Of a DNA stretch of 64,000 nt, positions 54,099 through 63,089 are shown in pieces. The first letter of the stretch is position 1. Every line of letters starts with the position of its first letter. Under the pieces are notes generated by a model. That model saw only the letters and a list, made by a program, of their open reading frames with translations, ran no database searches and had not been told where the DNA came from. The translations under genes were made by a program, and so were the position numbers. Source of the stretch: an uncultured Pelagibacteraceae bacterium (GTDB taxonomy: Bacteria > Pseudomonadota > Alphaproteobacteria > Pelagibacterales > Pelagibacteraceae); NCBI GenBank assembly GCA_902572515.1, contig CACGGJ010000001.1, forward strand, positions 109,415 to 173,414, given 5' to 3'.

Positions 54099-54803
54099 TT
54101 ATATTTTTATTTTCTCATGTTCGCTTTTTTTATTTTTCTGTTTCCTTTTAAGATCTCTATGAAGGTATAATGAAGAAAAAACTAGAGCAAGTATGACCCA
54201 CATTGAGTCTGGCCATTCAAGAAAATTATAAAAACCATGAAATAGATAAGGTAAAATTAATGACAATATCAAAAAATTTTTATTTCCAGTAAAAGCATAC
54301 ATTCCAAAATAGTAACCCATTACAGCACCATTAAGTCCATGCAAAGGTATTGCCGAGTATGACCTGCCTAAAGCCACTAAATATGATAATTCAGCAAAAT
54401 CATAACCTTCATCTTTTGCTATTTGCTCTGCCCATTCATATACGTAAGTATAATTTTCATAAGTTGCAAAACCCAAAGAAACAACAACCCCATAAACTAA
54501 ACCATCCATAGGTTCATTAAATTCGTTTCTTTTTAAAACTATTAGATAAAGAATTGAAAATTTTAACAATTCTTCGGCCCACGCAGGACCCAAGAAACTA
54601 CTGACTAAATTTTCAGAGTATTTTGATCCGTCATAAAAAAAATCATGACTTAAACCATTTAAAATTCCCGCAGGTAAACAAATTAAAAAACCAAGAAAAA
54701 AAATTAATATTACTGTGCCTTTAGGTTCTTTAAATTTATCGGTAAGTACAAAATATAATAAAATTATTATTGGAGGAACTAATGTAATTAAAAGAGTTAT
54801 CAT
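54099..54803 (-). CDS. PrsW-family intramembrane metalloprotease-like protein
   Basis: AWAEELLKFSILYLIVLKRNEFNEPMDGLVYGVVVSLGFATYENYTYV, HGLNGAVMGYYFG, LFHGFYNFLEW: EExxK and His-containing TM motifs. Confidence 0.8.
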   Translation of the reverse strand: MITLLITLVPPIIILLYFVLTDKFKEPKGTVILIFFLGFLICLPAGILNGLSHDFFYDGSKYSENLVSSFLGPAWAEELLKFSILYLIVLKRNEFNEPMDGLVYGVVVSLGFATYENYTYVYEWAEQIAKDEGYDFAELSYLVALGRSYSAIPLHGLNGAVMGYYFGMYAFTGNKNFLILSLILPYLFHGFYNFLEWPDSMWVILALVFSSLYLHRDLKRKQKNKKSEHEKIKI

Positions 54804-54845
54804 TTAAAAATGCTATCAAATGATTAAAATAAAGTCTAACACAAG

Positions 54846-54866
54846 TGTAGTCTTTTTGTAGTCTTT
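54846..54866 (+). promoter_or_regulatory. Candidate recombinase arm-type site, element 2 right
   Basis: TGTAGTCTTTTTGTAGTCTTT, identical to 47273-47293. Confidence 0.6.
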
Positions 54867-54943
54867 ATAAATGATGCTAGTAGACGGGAGTCTAAAAGTT
54901 AAGTAGTATCAACCTTAATGATAGGAAAATTATTTACGCTTAC

Positions 54944-54991
54944 TGATTTGTAATCAATAGGTCCGCGGTTCGAATCCGTGCGGGGGCACCA
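54944..54991 (+). repeat. att copy 3: tRNA-Thr 3' fragment at right end of element 2
   Basis: tgatttgtaatcaataggtccgcggttcgaatccgtgcgggggcacca, 48 bp identical to tRNA-Thr 3' end. Confidence 0.93.
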
Positions 54992-55028
54992 TCACACAAA
55001 AAAAAATTAACGTTAAATATTTTAAAAC

Positions 55029-56090
55029 CTATAATAATTTAAAATATTTTTTAATTTGGCTTAAAGTAAATTCAAAAATTTTATTTGGATTTTTATAAAA
55101 CTCTTTATACCACAAATTAGTTAAATTCAGCGCTTCAAAAACATTTATTCTTGGTCTCCAGTTAAAACTTCTTTTAATTTTAATGTTAGATAACTTGAGT
55201 ATCTTTGTTTCTTTAAATTTGATTTTTTTTTTGTAGCCAAAATTTAAAATTTTAAGGTTTTTCTTTAATATTTTTACTAAAGTAATTACTTTAATATTAG
55301 AGCTTTTATTAGGGCCTACATTAAATACTATTGAATTTGATTTTATTTTTTTTTGACTTTTGCAAATTATTATCAGCAAAGCATTTATTAAATCAAAAAT
55401 ATGCTGCCAAGGTCTTATTGCATTTGGATTACGTAAAATAAATTTTTTATTTTTATTAATTGATAAAAATAAGTCAGGAATTAATCTTGTAAAATCAAAA
55501 TCACCTCCACCAATTATATTTCCAGCTCTAATAATCGTTACATTTTTTGTAAATTTGAAAAAAGACTCTTTGTAGCTATTTGCTAAGATATCTTGTGAAG
55601 ACTTACTTGAACTGTATGGATCAAGTCCACCTAATTTAGATTCCTCGCTCAAAATATTTCCTGTAATGTTTCTATAAACTTTATCTGAGGTAAAAATTAA
55701 TACCTGACGAACAGATGGGGTTTTTTTTATCAACTCAAACAATTCGATAGTTCCTAAGACATTTGTTAAGTAAGTACCTTTTATATCTTTATAAGCCTCT
55801 CTGACTATAGGTTGTGATGCTAAATGAATAATAATTTCTGGTTTAAATTTAATAATTTTTTTTTTAAAATTATTTATTTTTAAAATATCACCAGAAATAG
55901 TTTTAATTAATTTTTTAAAATTTGGATGGTTAGATAGATATCCCTTGTAATTTTTTTTTAATGAATAACCTAAAATATTTGCACCAAATAAAGACAAAAC
56001 AATTGATAAATTAGATCCAACAAACCCAGTGTGGCCTGTAATTAATATTTTTTTTTTATTAAAGAATTTTTTAAATGTTTTTATTCGCAT
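55029..56090 (-). CDS. rfbG: CDP-glucose 4,6-dehydratase
   Basis: ILITGHTGFVGSNLSIVLSLFGANILGYSL, LGGLDPYSSSKSSQDI, IRAGNIIGGGDF. Confidence 0.9.
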   Translation of the reverse strand: MRIKTFKKFFNKKKILITGHTGFVGSNLSIVLSLFGANILGYSLKKNYKGYLSNHPNFKKLIKTISGDILKINNFKKKIIKFKPEIIIHLASQPIVREAYKDIKGTYLTNVLGTIELFELIKKTPSVRQVLIFTSDKVYRNITGNILSEESKLGGLDPYSSSKSSQDILANSYKESFFKFTKNVTIIRAGNIIGGGDFDFTRLIPDLFLSINKNKKFILRNPNAIRPWQHIFDLINALLIIICKSQKKIKSNSIVFNVGPNKSSNIKVITLVKILKKNLKILNFGYKKKIKFKETKILKLSNIKIKRSFNWRPRINVFEALNLTNLWYKEFYKNPNKIFEFTLSQIKKYFKLL

Positions 56091-56941
56091 TTTATTTTTT
56101 CTAATTTATCCCAAAATAAAATAAATTTTTTTTCATATTTGTAATTTAATTTAGATCTATGAATTTGATCATTTATATATTTATAGAGCACACTTATTCT
56201 AGGATCTATTTTTTTATTAATTTTTTTTAAAAATGGATTTATAGAATTATAACAATTTTTTTTATTATGCTGTATATAAAATCTATTTATCTTTGAAAAC
56301 TTAACTTCAAGTATCATATTGTTATTATTTTTGTCAGATAAATCAAAATAACAGAAATTTTTTTTAGTAGTAATTTTATTTAATTTAAAAAATTTTAAAT
56401 CATAAAAAATTCTTATAAAATGAATAGAATAAAATCTAATTAATCCACCGCCTGATGAATGAACATATTTCCATAAGTTGTTTTCACTATTATGTTTAAT
56501 ATCCCAAATTATTTTAAATTTTTGATTTCTTGTTAGTCTCCTTTTAATATAATTGTGCCACACAATATATTTAAACAAAAAGCCCACGCTAAATTTTATT
56601 TTTTTATTTTGTAAAAATTCAATTAATTTAATTGAATTCGAAGGATTGATACTTATAGGTTTTTCCAAAAAAACGTGTTTTGGTCTATAAATTTTAACAT
56701 ATCTTCTTAAATTCAAATCTTGGTTTTGTGGATTTTGGGCAATGATTAAGTAATCAATTTTTTTTAAAGTTAATTTTTTTTCATTATACCAAATTACTTT
56801 TTTTAAAAACTTTTTTAGTTCAATTCTTTTTTTAATTTTTTTTTGATATTTTATATTTAAAAATATATTTTTAGATTTTTTGTATATTGAAGGAAGATAA
56901 CCATATAATCCAAAACCTGATCCAAGAATTAAAGTATTCAT
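56081..56941 (-). CDS. Gfo/Idh/MocA-like oxidoreductase
   Basis: LGSGFGLYGYLPSI, DYLIIAQNPQNQ, HVFLEKPISINPSNSIKL. Confidence 0.7.
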   Translation of the reverse strand: MNTLILGSGFGLYGYLPSIYKKSKNIFLNIKYQKKIKKRIELKKFLKKVIWYNEKKLTLKKIDYLIIAQNPQNQDLNLRRYVKIYRPKHVFLEKPISINPSNSIKLIEFLQNKKIKFSVGFLFKYIVWHNYIKRRLTRNQKFKIIWDIKHNSENNLWKYVHSSGGGLIRFYSIHFIRIFYDLKFFKLNKITTKKNFCYFDLSDKNNNNMILEVKFSKINRFYIQHNKKNCYNSINPFLKKINKKIDPRISVLYKYINDQIHRSKLNYKYEKKFILFWDKLEKIKCE

Positions 56942-58161
56942 TTAAAATCACTTTTTGATATTATATCAATTACTTTGCCTTTATATTTTAATTGACTTGA
57001 TAAATATTTTTTTATTTCAGAACTAATATGCCAAGCTAAATTAATTATAACACCCTTTTTTTTATCCTTTTCTGAAAAAAATTTTTCTTTTACAATTTTA
57101 ATATTTGTTCCAGGAGCATACTTATTATTTTTCAAAGATGTATTTTTTTCATAAATAAACGAAATATAATTGGAGTCCAATTTTAGTAGATTTAATATTA
57201 TTGAGGCTCTACCAGGAAATGCTTTAGCTGCTATTGGTCCTTTTTCTCTTACAATTTGATAAAGTTGTTTTTTTTTCTTTAAGCACCAATAATCAACTCT
57301 TTTCTGCAAATATCTAACCTGATTAATTATTAATTTTTCAGATCTCAATTTTTTTTTAACTTCACTTTTGTTTTTAAAAACTTTACCTTTATTGCTTAAA
57401 TACACCCTTATATTGCCGTTGTATCTTTTAACAAACTTGTAATCTATTATTTTAATTTTCATTTTTTCTGAAATTTTAACAAATGACTTCAAACTATATG
57501 TTCTTGGATGTTCGTGATAGAAGGTATCAAATTGATTTTTTTTAATTACCTCACCAAAATAGTGATTTTCAATTATTATTAAAGTATCGTCATCACAAAT
57601 ATTTTTCAGAGACAATAATAAATTTTTTAAATCATCGATATGTGCAAAAACGTTTGTGAAAGTAATTATATTAATTTTTCCAATTATTTTTTTAATTTTA
57701 TTTGAAGAAGATAAATTAAAGTAACTATTAAAAATTTTATGTCCTTTTTTTTTAGCCTCTTTATAAGCTCCTGTAGGCTCAATTCCAAATGTTTTACATC
57801 CTTGCTTTTTAAATAATGATAGTAAACTTCCATCGTTACAACCAATATCTAAGACTGTTTTATCTTTGATATTAGTAAAATATTTCTTTGAACTCAAAAC
57901 CAAATCTTTCATGCCATCTAAAACATCTTTTGTATTAGAAGATCTATAATGATAAGTTTTTGGGAATAAGATTTTTTTCTCTATATTATATTTCTGAAAG
58001 GCTGTTAGACAATCTTTGCAATAAGAAACCTTTAGTTTATAAAATTTATTATTATTTGGTTTTTTTGAAAGATCATCGCATAGCGGTTGTTTTCCAAGAT
58101 TTAGAAAATCAAATAACTTTTTTTCACAGATTTGGCACTTTTTAATTATTTTATATTTCAT
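56938..58161 (-). CDS. Sugar C-methyltransferase-like SAM-dependent methyltransferase
   Basis: CQICEKKLFDFLNLGKQPLCDDL zinc-binding N-term; VLDIGCNDGSLLSLFKKQG; ENHYFGEVIKKNQFDTFYHEH. Confidence 0.85.
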   Translation of the reverse strand: MKYKIIKKCQICEKKLFDFLNLGKQPLCDDLSKKPNNNKFYKLKVSYCKDCLTAFQKYNIEKKILFPKTYHYRSSNTKDVLDGMKDLVLSSKKYFTNIKDKTVLDIGCNDGSLLSLFKKQGCKTFGIEPTGAYKEAKKKGHKIFNSYFNLSSSNKIKKIIGKINIITFTNVFAHIDDLKNLLLSLKNICDDDTLIIIENHYFGEVIKKNQFDTFYHEHPRTYSLKSFVKISEKMKIKIIDYKFVKRYNGNIRVYLSNKGKVFKNKSEVKKKLRSEKLIINQVRYLQKRVDYWCLKKKKQLYQIVREKGPIAAKAFPGRASIILNLLKLDSNYISFIYEKNTSLKNNKYAPGTNIKIVKEKFFSEKDKKKGVIINLAWHISSEIKKYLSSQLKYKGKVIDIISKSDFK

Positions 58162-58969
58162 TGAAATTTTCTTTCAGTAAAATATATGGCCAGGTTTGGA
58201 CTTTAAGATTTTTTTCAAAATAATATGAAAAGTATCTCTCTGCTAAAAAATCATAAAGTCGTTCTTTTCCATACCCAGTAAGTTCTATCTTTGAAAAAGT
58301 CTTTTCGCACTTGAATATCCAATCAAAAGTTTTTTCATATAATTTTACTATATATTTTTTTTTTGAAATAAACATTTGCAAAGGGTAGAATGAATAATTG
58401 TTATTTATATAATTTTTAAAATTAAGACAATCCTCTTTTTCCAATAGATCTGCTGATTGATTCAGTAAATTGTACCCATGAAATAAATCAAAATGTAAAC
58501 TTATACTTATTTTTTTTCTATTAAATAATATTTTTGGGTTTTTAATATAATTTCTAAATCCTTTCTTTATTAATTTAGATAATTTTAAGTTTTCTAAATT
58601 AATTTTATCTGGCAACAAGACTTCAAAATCACCATTTGGAATAGAGCGCTGTATATGCTCTTTTAAATTCAAACTAGTCAAATTATCATTTGATCTATTT
58701 ATCCAAAATCTTCTATAATGATTAATTCCAATCCAATCATCATCTTCCAAATTAATAAATTCATTATTCCACAGCCAATAATGAGAAGATAATGTTCCAA
58801 AATTTTTATTTTTGTTTGAAATATTTTTGCCTGTTGAATCTTTAAACCAATTATCAGGAAATTTTGACAGATCTTTAGAAATTGAACCAGATACAATTAT
58901 TTTCAAATCTAAATTATGTAGAAAAGAATAATTTTTTCCAGTTATACAATAATGATTAATTAATGGCAT
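58151..58969 (-). CDS. DUF4422-type glycosyltransferase-like protein
   Basis: SHYWLWNNEFINLEDDDWIGINHYRRFW, YPLQMFISKKKY, AERYFSYYF. Confidence 0.75.
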   Translation of the reverse strand: MPLINHYCITGKNYSFLHNLDLKIIVSGSISKDLSKFPDNWFKDSTGKNISNKNKNFGTLSSHYWLWNNEFINLEDDDWIGINHYRRFWINRSNDNLTSLNLKEHIQRSIPNGDFEVLLPDKINLENLKLSKLIKKGFRNYIKNPKILFNRKKISISLHFDLFHGYNLLNQSADLLEKEDCLNFKNYINNNYSFYPLQMFISKKKYIVKLYEKTFDWIFKCEKTFSKIELTGYGKERLYDFLAERYFSYYFEKNLKVQTWPYILLKENFNEI

Positions 58970-59031
58970 GGTAAATAAAACAAAAATATTTTTCTTTATT
59001 TAAAGTATTTATACTTTAAAAATCAATATTA

Positions 59032-59739
59032 ATGAAATTAGTTATCTTAGCTGGAGGTTATGGAACGAGACTCGCAGAGGAAACCAAAGTTAAACCAAAA
59101 CCTTTAGTTAAAATTGGTAACAAGCCAATAGTTTGGCATTTATTAAAGATTTACTCATATTATGGAATCAATGATTTTATAATTTGCTTAGGTTACAAAG
59201 GCGACTTGCTTATTAAAGAATTAAATCAAATCTCCAATAAAGAAGACTGGAAAATTAAATATGTTAAAACTGGTCTAAAAACTATGACTGGAGGTAGAAT
59301 AAAAAAAATCCAAAAATTTATTAAAGATGATGAAAATTTTTGTCTTTCATATGGTGATGGTTTGTCTGATGTAAATATTAAAAAACTGATCAAATTTCAC
59401 TTAAAAAATAAAAAAATAGCAACACTTACTGCAGTTAAATATAAAAACCCAAAAGGAATATTGCTTTTTGGCAATCAAAATAAAATTAAAAAAATTAAAG
59501 AAAAACCATTAGAATATATTAATGGTGGTTTTTTTGTATTATCAAAAAAAATATTTAAATTTTTAAAAAATTCAAAAACAATATTCGAGAAAGATTGTTT
59601 GCCAAAACTAGCTCATACTAATGAACTGATAGCTTTTAAACATAAAGGTTTCTGGGGATGTATGGATACTTTAAGAGAAAAAAAAGAATTAAACAAAATT
59701 TATAAAAGTAATAACAAAGCCTGGAAAGTTTGGATTTAA
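59032..59739 (+). CDS. rfbF: Glucose-1-phosphate cytidylyltransferase
   Basis: MKLVILAGGYGTRLAEETKVKPKPLVKIGNKPIVWHLLKIYSYYG. Confidence 0.92.
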   Translation: MKLVILAGGYGTRLAEETKVKPKPLVKIGNKPIVWHLLKIYSYYGINDFIICLGYKGDLLIKELNQISNKEDWKIKYVKTGLKTMTGGRIKKIQKFIKDDENFCLSYGDGLSDVNIKKLIKFHLKNKKIATLTAVKYKNPKGILLFGNQNKIKKIKEKPLEYINGGFFVLSKKIFKFLKNSKTIFEKDCLPKLAHTNELIAFKHKGFWGCMDTLREKKELNKIYKSNNKAWKVWI

Positions 59740-59742
59740 GTT

Positions 59743-60513
59743 TTACTTAGTCTCATTTCTGATTTGTTCAATTTTAATCTTTTTTTGTAGACTTCTGTTT
59801 TTATCGTAAAGAAGATTAAACTTTATTTTATTATTAGTTTTAACCATAATTGATTTAGCATTTCTTACTTCTAAATTATCAGCAACAGCACTAATGGGTC
59901 TCTTAGTTGGGTTTAAGTTAGTTATAACTATTTTAGTTTTATCATTAACTATTTTGCCCTTCCATCTTCTTGGTCTAAATGCACTTATAGGTGATATTGA
60001 TAATTTTTTTGAATGAAGACTTAATATGGGTCCATGAACAGAAAGATTATAGGCTGTACTTCCTGCAGGTGTTGATACTAAAACACCATCAGAAACTAAT
60101 TTTTTAATTATTTTTCTTGAGCCTTGTTTAATCGATAGTGAAGCAGCCTGTCTGCTTTGTCTAAGTACAGATACTTCATTAATAGCAATTGATCTCTTTG
60201 TTTGATTATTTTTGTTTTTAACAATCATTTCTAGCGGGGAAATTGAAACTAAATTTGCTTTTAACAAGTTTTTTAAAATATCTTTTGAAGAAAATTTATT
60301 CATAAGAAAACCATAATTTCCAGAATTAATCCCATAAAAATGTTTATTAGAATTTTTATTCTTTTTTAGTGTTTGAAGCATAAAACCATCACCACCTATA
60401 ACAATTATGAGATTTTCTTTTTTAAAATTATTTATTTTTAATTTTTTTAATAATAAATTTTTAATATTCGATGATTTCTTATTTTTGTCTGAAATTATTT
60501 GAAGCTTACTCAT
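59743..60513 (-). CDS. nadK: NAD kinase
   Basis: LIIVIGGDGFMLQTLKK-type GGDG motif, VLVSTPAGSTAYNLSVHGPIL. Confidence 0.92.
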   Translation of the reverse strand: MSKLQIISDKNKKSSNIKNLLLKKLKINNFKKENLIIVIGGDGFMLQTLKKNKNSNKHFYGINSGNYGFLMNKFSSKDILKNLLKANLVSISPLEMIVKNKNNQTKRSIAINEVSVLRQSRQAASLSIKQGSRKIIKKLVSDGVLVSTPAGSTAYNLSVHGPILSLHSKKLSISPISAFRPRRWKGKIVNDKTKIVITNLNPTKRPISAVADNLEVRNAKSIMVKTNNKIKFNLLYDKNRSLQKKIKIEQIRNETK

Positions 60514-60517
60514 TTAG

Positions 60518-60603
60518 TGGTGCCCTCGGCCAGACTCGAACTGGCACTCCGCAAGCGGCAAGGATTTTAAGTCCTTTGTGTCTACCAATTTCACCACGAG
60601 GGC
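60518..60603 (-). tRNA. tRNA-Leu (TAA)
   Basis: GCCCTCGTGGTGAAATTGGTAGACACAAAGGACTTAAAATCCTTGCCGCTTGCGG...GGTTCGAGTCTGGCCGAGGGCACCA-like cloverleaf with variable arm. Confidence 0.94.
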
Positions 60604-60761
60604 ATTAATGAATTTCATGAGTGTTTATGCCAATATTTATAATTGAACAAGATGAATAAGTAAATTTTTTTTAATTTATCTCCTTATGGTCTGGTTTTGC
60701 TCTTGTTGTCCTATAAAATCCCAAAATTAGTAACTGATTATAGTGTATGAGATTGAGACAA

Positions 60762-63089
60762 TTAATATAAATATTTTTGAAAATCAATAAATGTATTTTT
60801 AATTTTATCTGCATCGCCCAGTGCTTTTTGACCATCGTGCAGAGTGTTATATTTGAGAATTACTAGGTCACTCAGGCGACTTATATCTAGTTCATCCACA
60901 CCTCCTTCAACATATTTGTTTAAGACGAAATCAACAAATTCTTTTTGTTTAACATCTAAATTATTGTGAATTTTACTTTCAGCATTAGCTGCTCTTGTTG
61001 CTCTTTGAATAGGCTTTTTGCTATATGCTATATATTCTAACACATCGAATATATCACTATCTTCTGCCTCAATTAATGCTTGAATAGATTTTAAATCTTG
61101 ATTGGTAAAACCATTATCTTCTAATTTTTTTAATAATTCTTTTCGTGTAATAGGAGAAGACCACAATTTTCTTAATTCTTCTTCGCTCTTTAAAATGGTT
61201 GGTAAAGTAATAGTATTAAATAATTTTTTAATAAACTCTTCAGCGGTGACAGATTGTCCCTGAAAATAAAATAAGGAAGTAGACATTGATTTAATAGTTA
61301 ATTCTTTTCCTTCAGCAAGTTTAATTATAATTTTTTCTTTTGGTGGTTTGGGCGGTATTTCTTCCTCATCTGGTCCATCACCAGGATCAAATGGTTTTTC
61401 TGGTTTCTCTTTTGGTGGTTCTTCAGGAATAGGTTCGCCATCCCACTCTGGATCTGAAAAATTTATAGAAGCTCCTACGAAATCAACAATCGTAAAATAA
61501 AATTTATCTTCAAATAATCTTGTTCCTCTTCCAATTATCTGTTTGAACTCAATCATATTGTTCACGGGTCTCATCAACACAATATTTCTAATATTTAAAG
61601 CATCTACACCAGTGCTTAGTTTTTGACTGGTGGTTAATATTGTTGGTAAGGTTTTCTCATTATCTTGAAATTGTCTCAAGTTAGTTTCACCTATCGTACC
61701 ATCTCTTGATGTAACTCTTACGCAATAATCTGCAGGTGGATTAACTGACACTTGATTAATTAAGTCTCTTACCATTCCAGCATGAGCGATATTGGCACAA
61801 AATACTAGAGTTTTTTCTTTTGGATTTATTTTATCAAGCAGTAGCTGAACTCTTTTCCTTTCTCTTTCTTTAATTTCAATTCTTTTATTAAAATCTTTTT
61901 CTTCAAACACTTCGCCTTCACTGATTTCTTCTTCGCCTGATAAAATATCATCATCTCCTGTATAAACATATTCATCCATACTTGTTTGGATTCTCTGGAC
62001 TTTGAATGGAGTTAAAAAACCATCTTTTATTCCATCTTTTAAGGAATAAGTATAAACAGGCTCACCAAAATAATTATATGTATCTGCATTGAATTTTCTT
62101 TTAGGAGTTGCTGTTAAACCTATTTGAACAGCTGATGAAAAATATTCTAATATACTTCTCCATCTACTCTCATCTTTAGCACCTCCTCTATGACATTCGT
62201 CAACAATAACTAAATCAAAAAAATCTGCTGGGTATTGACCAAAATAAGGTTTATTTTCTGGTCCTGACATAAAGCTCTGGAAGATAGTAAAAAAAATTGA
62301 GCCACTAGTCGGAACAGAACCTGTTTCTTTTATTTCATTTGGTTTCACTCTTACTAACGCATTTTCCTCGAAAGCGCCAAAAGAATTAAAAGCTTGATTA
62401 GCTAAGATATTTCTATCTGCTAAAAATAATATCCTTGGTAATCTTTTTCCATCTCTTTGTTTATTCCATCTTGATTGAAATAATTTCCAGGCAATATGGA
62501 AAGCTATAACTGTTTTACCTGTACCAGTCGCAAGATTTAAAAGTATTCTTTGCTGTTTGTCTGCTATTGCATCCAAAGTATTATTGATTGCTATCTCCTG
62601 ATAATATCTTGGTTCTTTATTATTTTTAAAGGGTTCAAAATTAATTAAATCAAATTTACTTGACCATTCATTTTTATCTTTAAATGTTTTTATCCATAAT
62701 TCATCAGGAGAAGGAAATTTATCAACATTACCTTCTGATTTAATATACATTTTTCCTTTGTTATTTTTTGAATAATTTATTTCATAAATCTCTCTTCCAT
62801 TTGTTGAGTATGTAGTTAAAATTTTTAACTTTTGTGCATATTCTTTTGCCTGACTTACACCATCTGACACGCCAAATTCGTCACTTTTAGCTTCGATGAC
62901 TGCTAATTTTCTATTCTTATAAACTAGAACATAGTCAGCCCTAATAATGCCAGCTCTAATTCCTCCAGGTTTAATTTCGCCATTAGTTATTTTAAATTCT
63001 CTTCTTACAAAGCTTCCCTTAATATTACCCCAGCCTGCTGTCTTTAGCTTTGGATCAATTAATTCTGCTCTTGTTTCGGCTTCATTCAT
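60762..63089 (-). CDS. hsdR: Type I restriction enzyme R subunit (SF2 helicase plus nuclease)
   Basis: LLNLATGTGKTVIAFHIAWKLF, VDECHRGG, AVIEAKSDEFGVSDGVSQAKEYA nuclease-like N-term. Confidence 0.9.
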   Translation of the reverse strand: MNEAETRAELIDPKLKTAGWGNIKGSFVRREFKITNGEIKPGGIRAGIIRADYVLVYKNRKLAVIEAKSDEFGVSDGVSQAKEYAQKLKILTTYSTNGREIYEINYSKNNKGKMYIKSEGNVDKFPSPDELWIKTFKDKNEWSSKFDLINFEPFKNNKEPRYYQEIAINNTLDAIADKQQRILLNLATGTGKTVIAFHIAWKLFQSRWNKQRDGKRLPRILFLADRNILANQAFNSFGAFEENALVRVKPNEIKETGSVPTSGSIFFTIFQSFMSGPENKPYFGQYPADFFDLVIVDECHRGGAKDESRWRSILEYFSSAVQIGLTATPKRKFNADTYNYFGEPVYTYSLKDGIKDGFLTPFKVQRIQTSMDEYVYTGDDDILSGEEEISEGEVFEEKDFNKRIEIKERERKRVQLLLDKINPKEKTLVFCANIAHAGMVRDLINQVSVNPPADYCVRVTSRDGTIGETNLRQFQDNEKTLPTILTTSQKLSTGVDALNIRNIVLMRPVNNMIEFKQIIGRGTRLFEDKFYFTIVDFVGASINFSDPEWDGEPIPEEPPKEKPEKPFDPGDGPDEEEIPPKPPKEKIIIKLAEGKELTIKSMSTSLFYFQGQSVTAEEFIKKLFNTITLPTILKSEEELRKLWSSPITRKELLKKLEDNGFTNQDLKSIQALIEAEDSDIFDVLEYIAYSKKPIQRATRAANAESKIHNNLDVKQKEFVDFVLNKYVEGGVDELDISRLSDLVILKYNTLHDGQKALGDADKIKNTFIDFQKYLY

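Larger units (their letters stand above)
47172..54943. mobile_element. Element 2: ~7.8 kb integrase-less tRNA-Thr island (satellite/CIME-like)
   Basis: Bounded by tRNA-Thr 3' fragments at 47116-47171 and 54944-54991; internal 21-bp paired motif at both ends; accessory gene content. Confidence 0.82.

Noticed and set aside
47172-54943. CRISPR or toxin-antitoxin interpretation of the island
   Set aside because: No spaced short repeats, and no recognisable toxin partner for the RHH protein.
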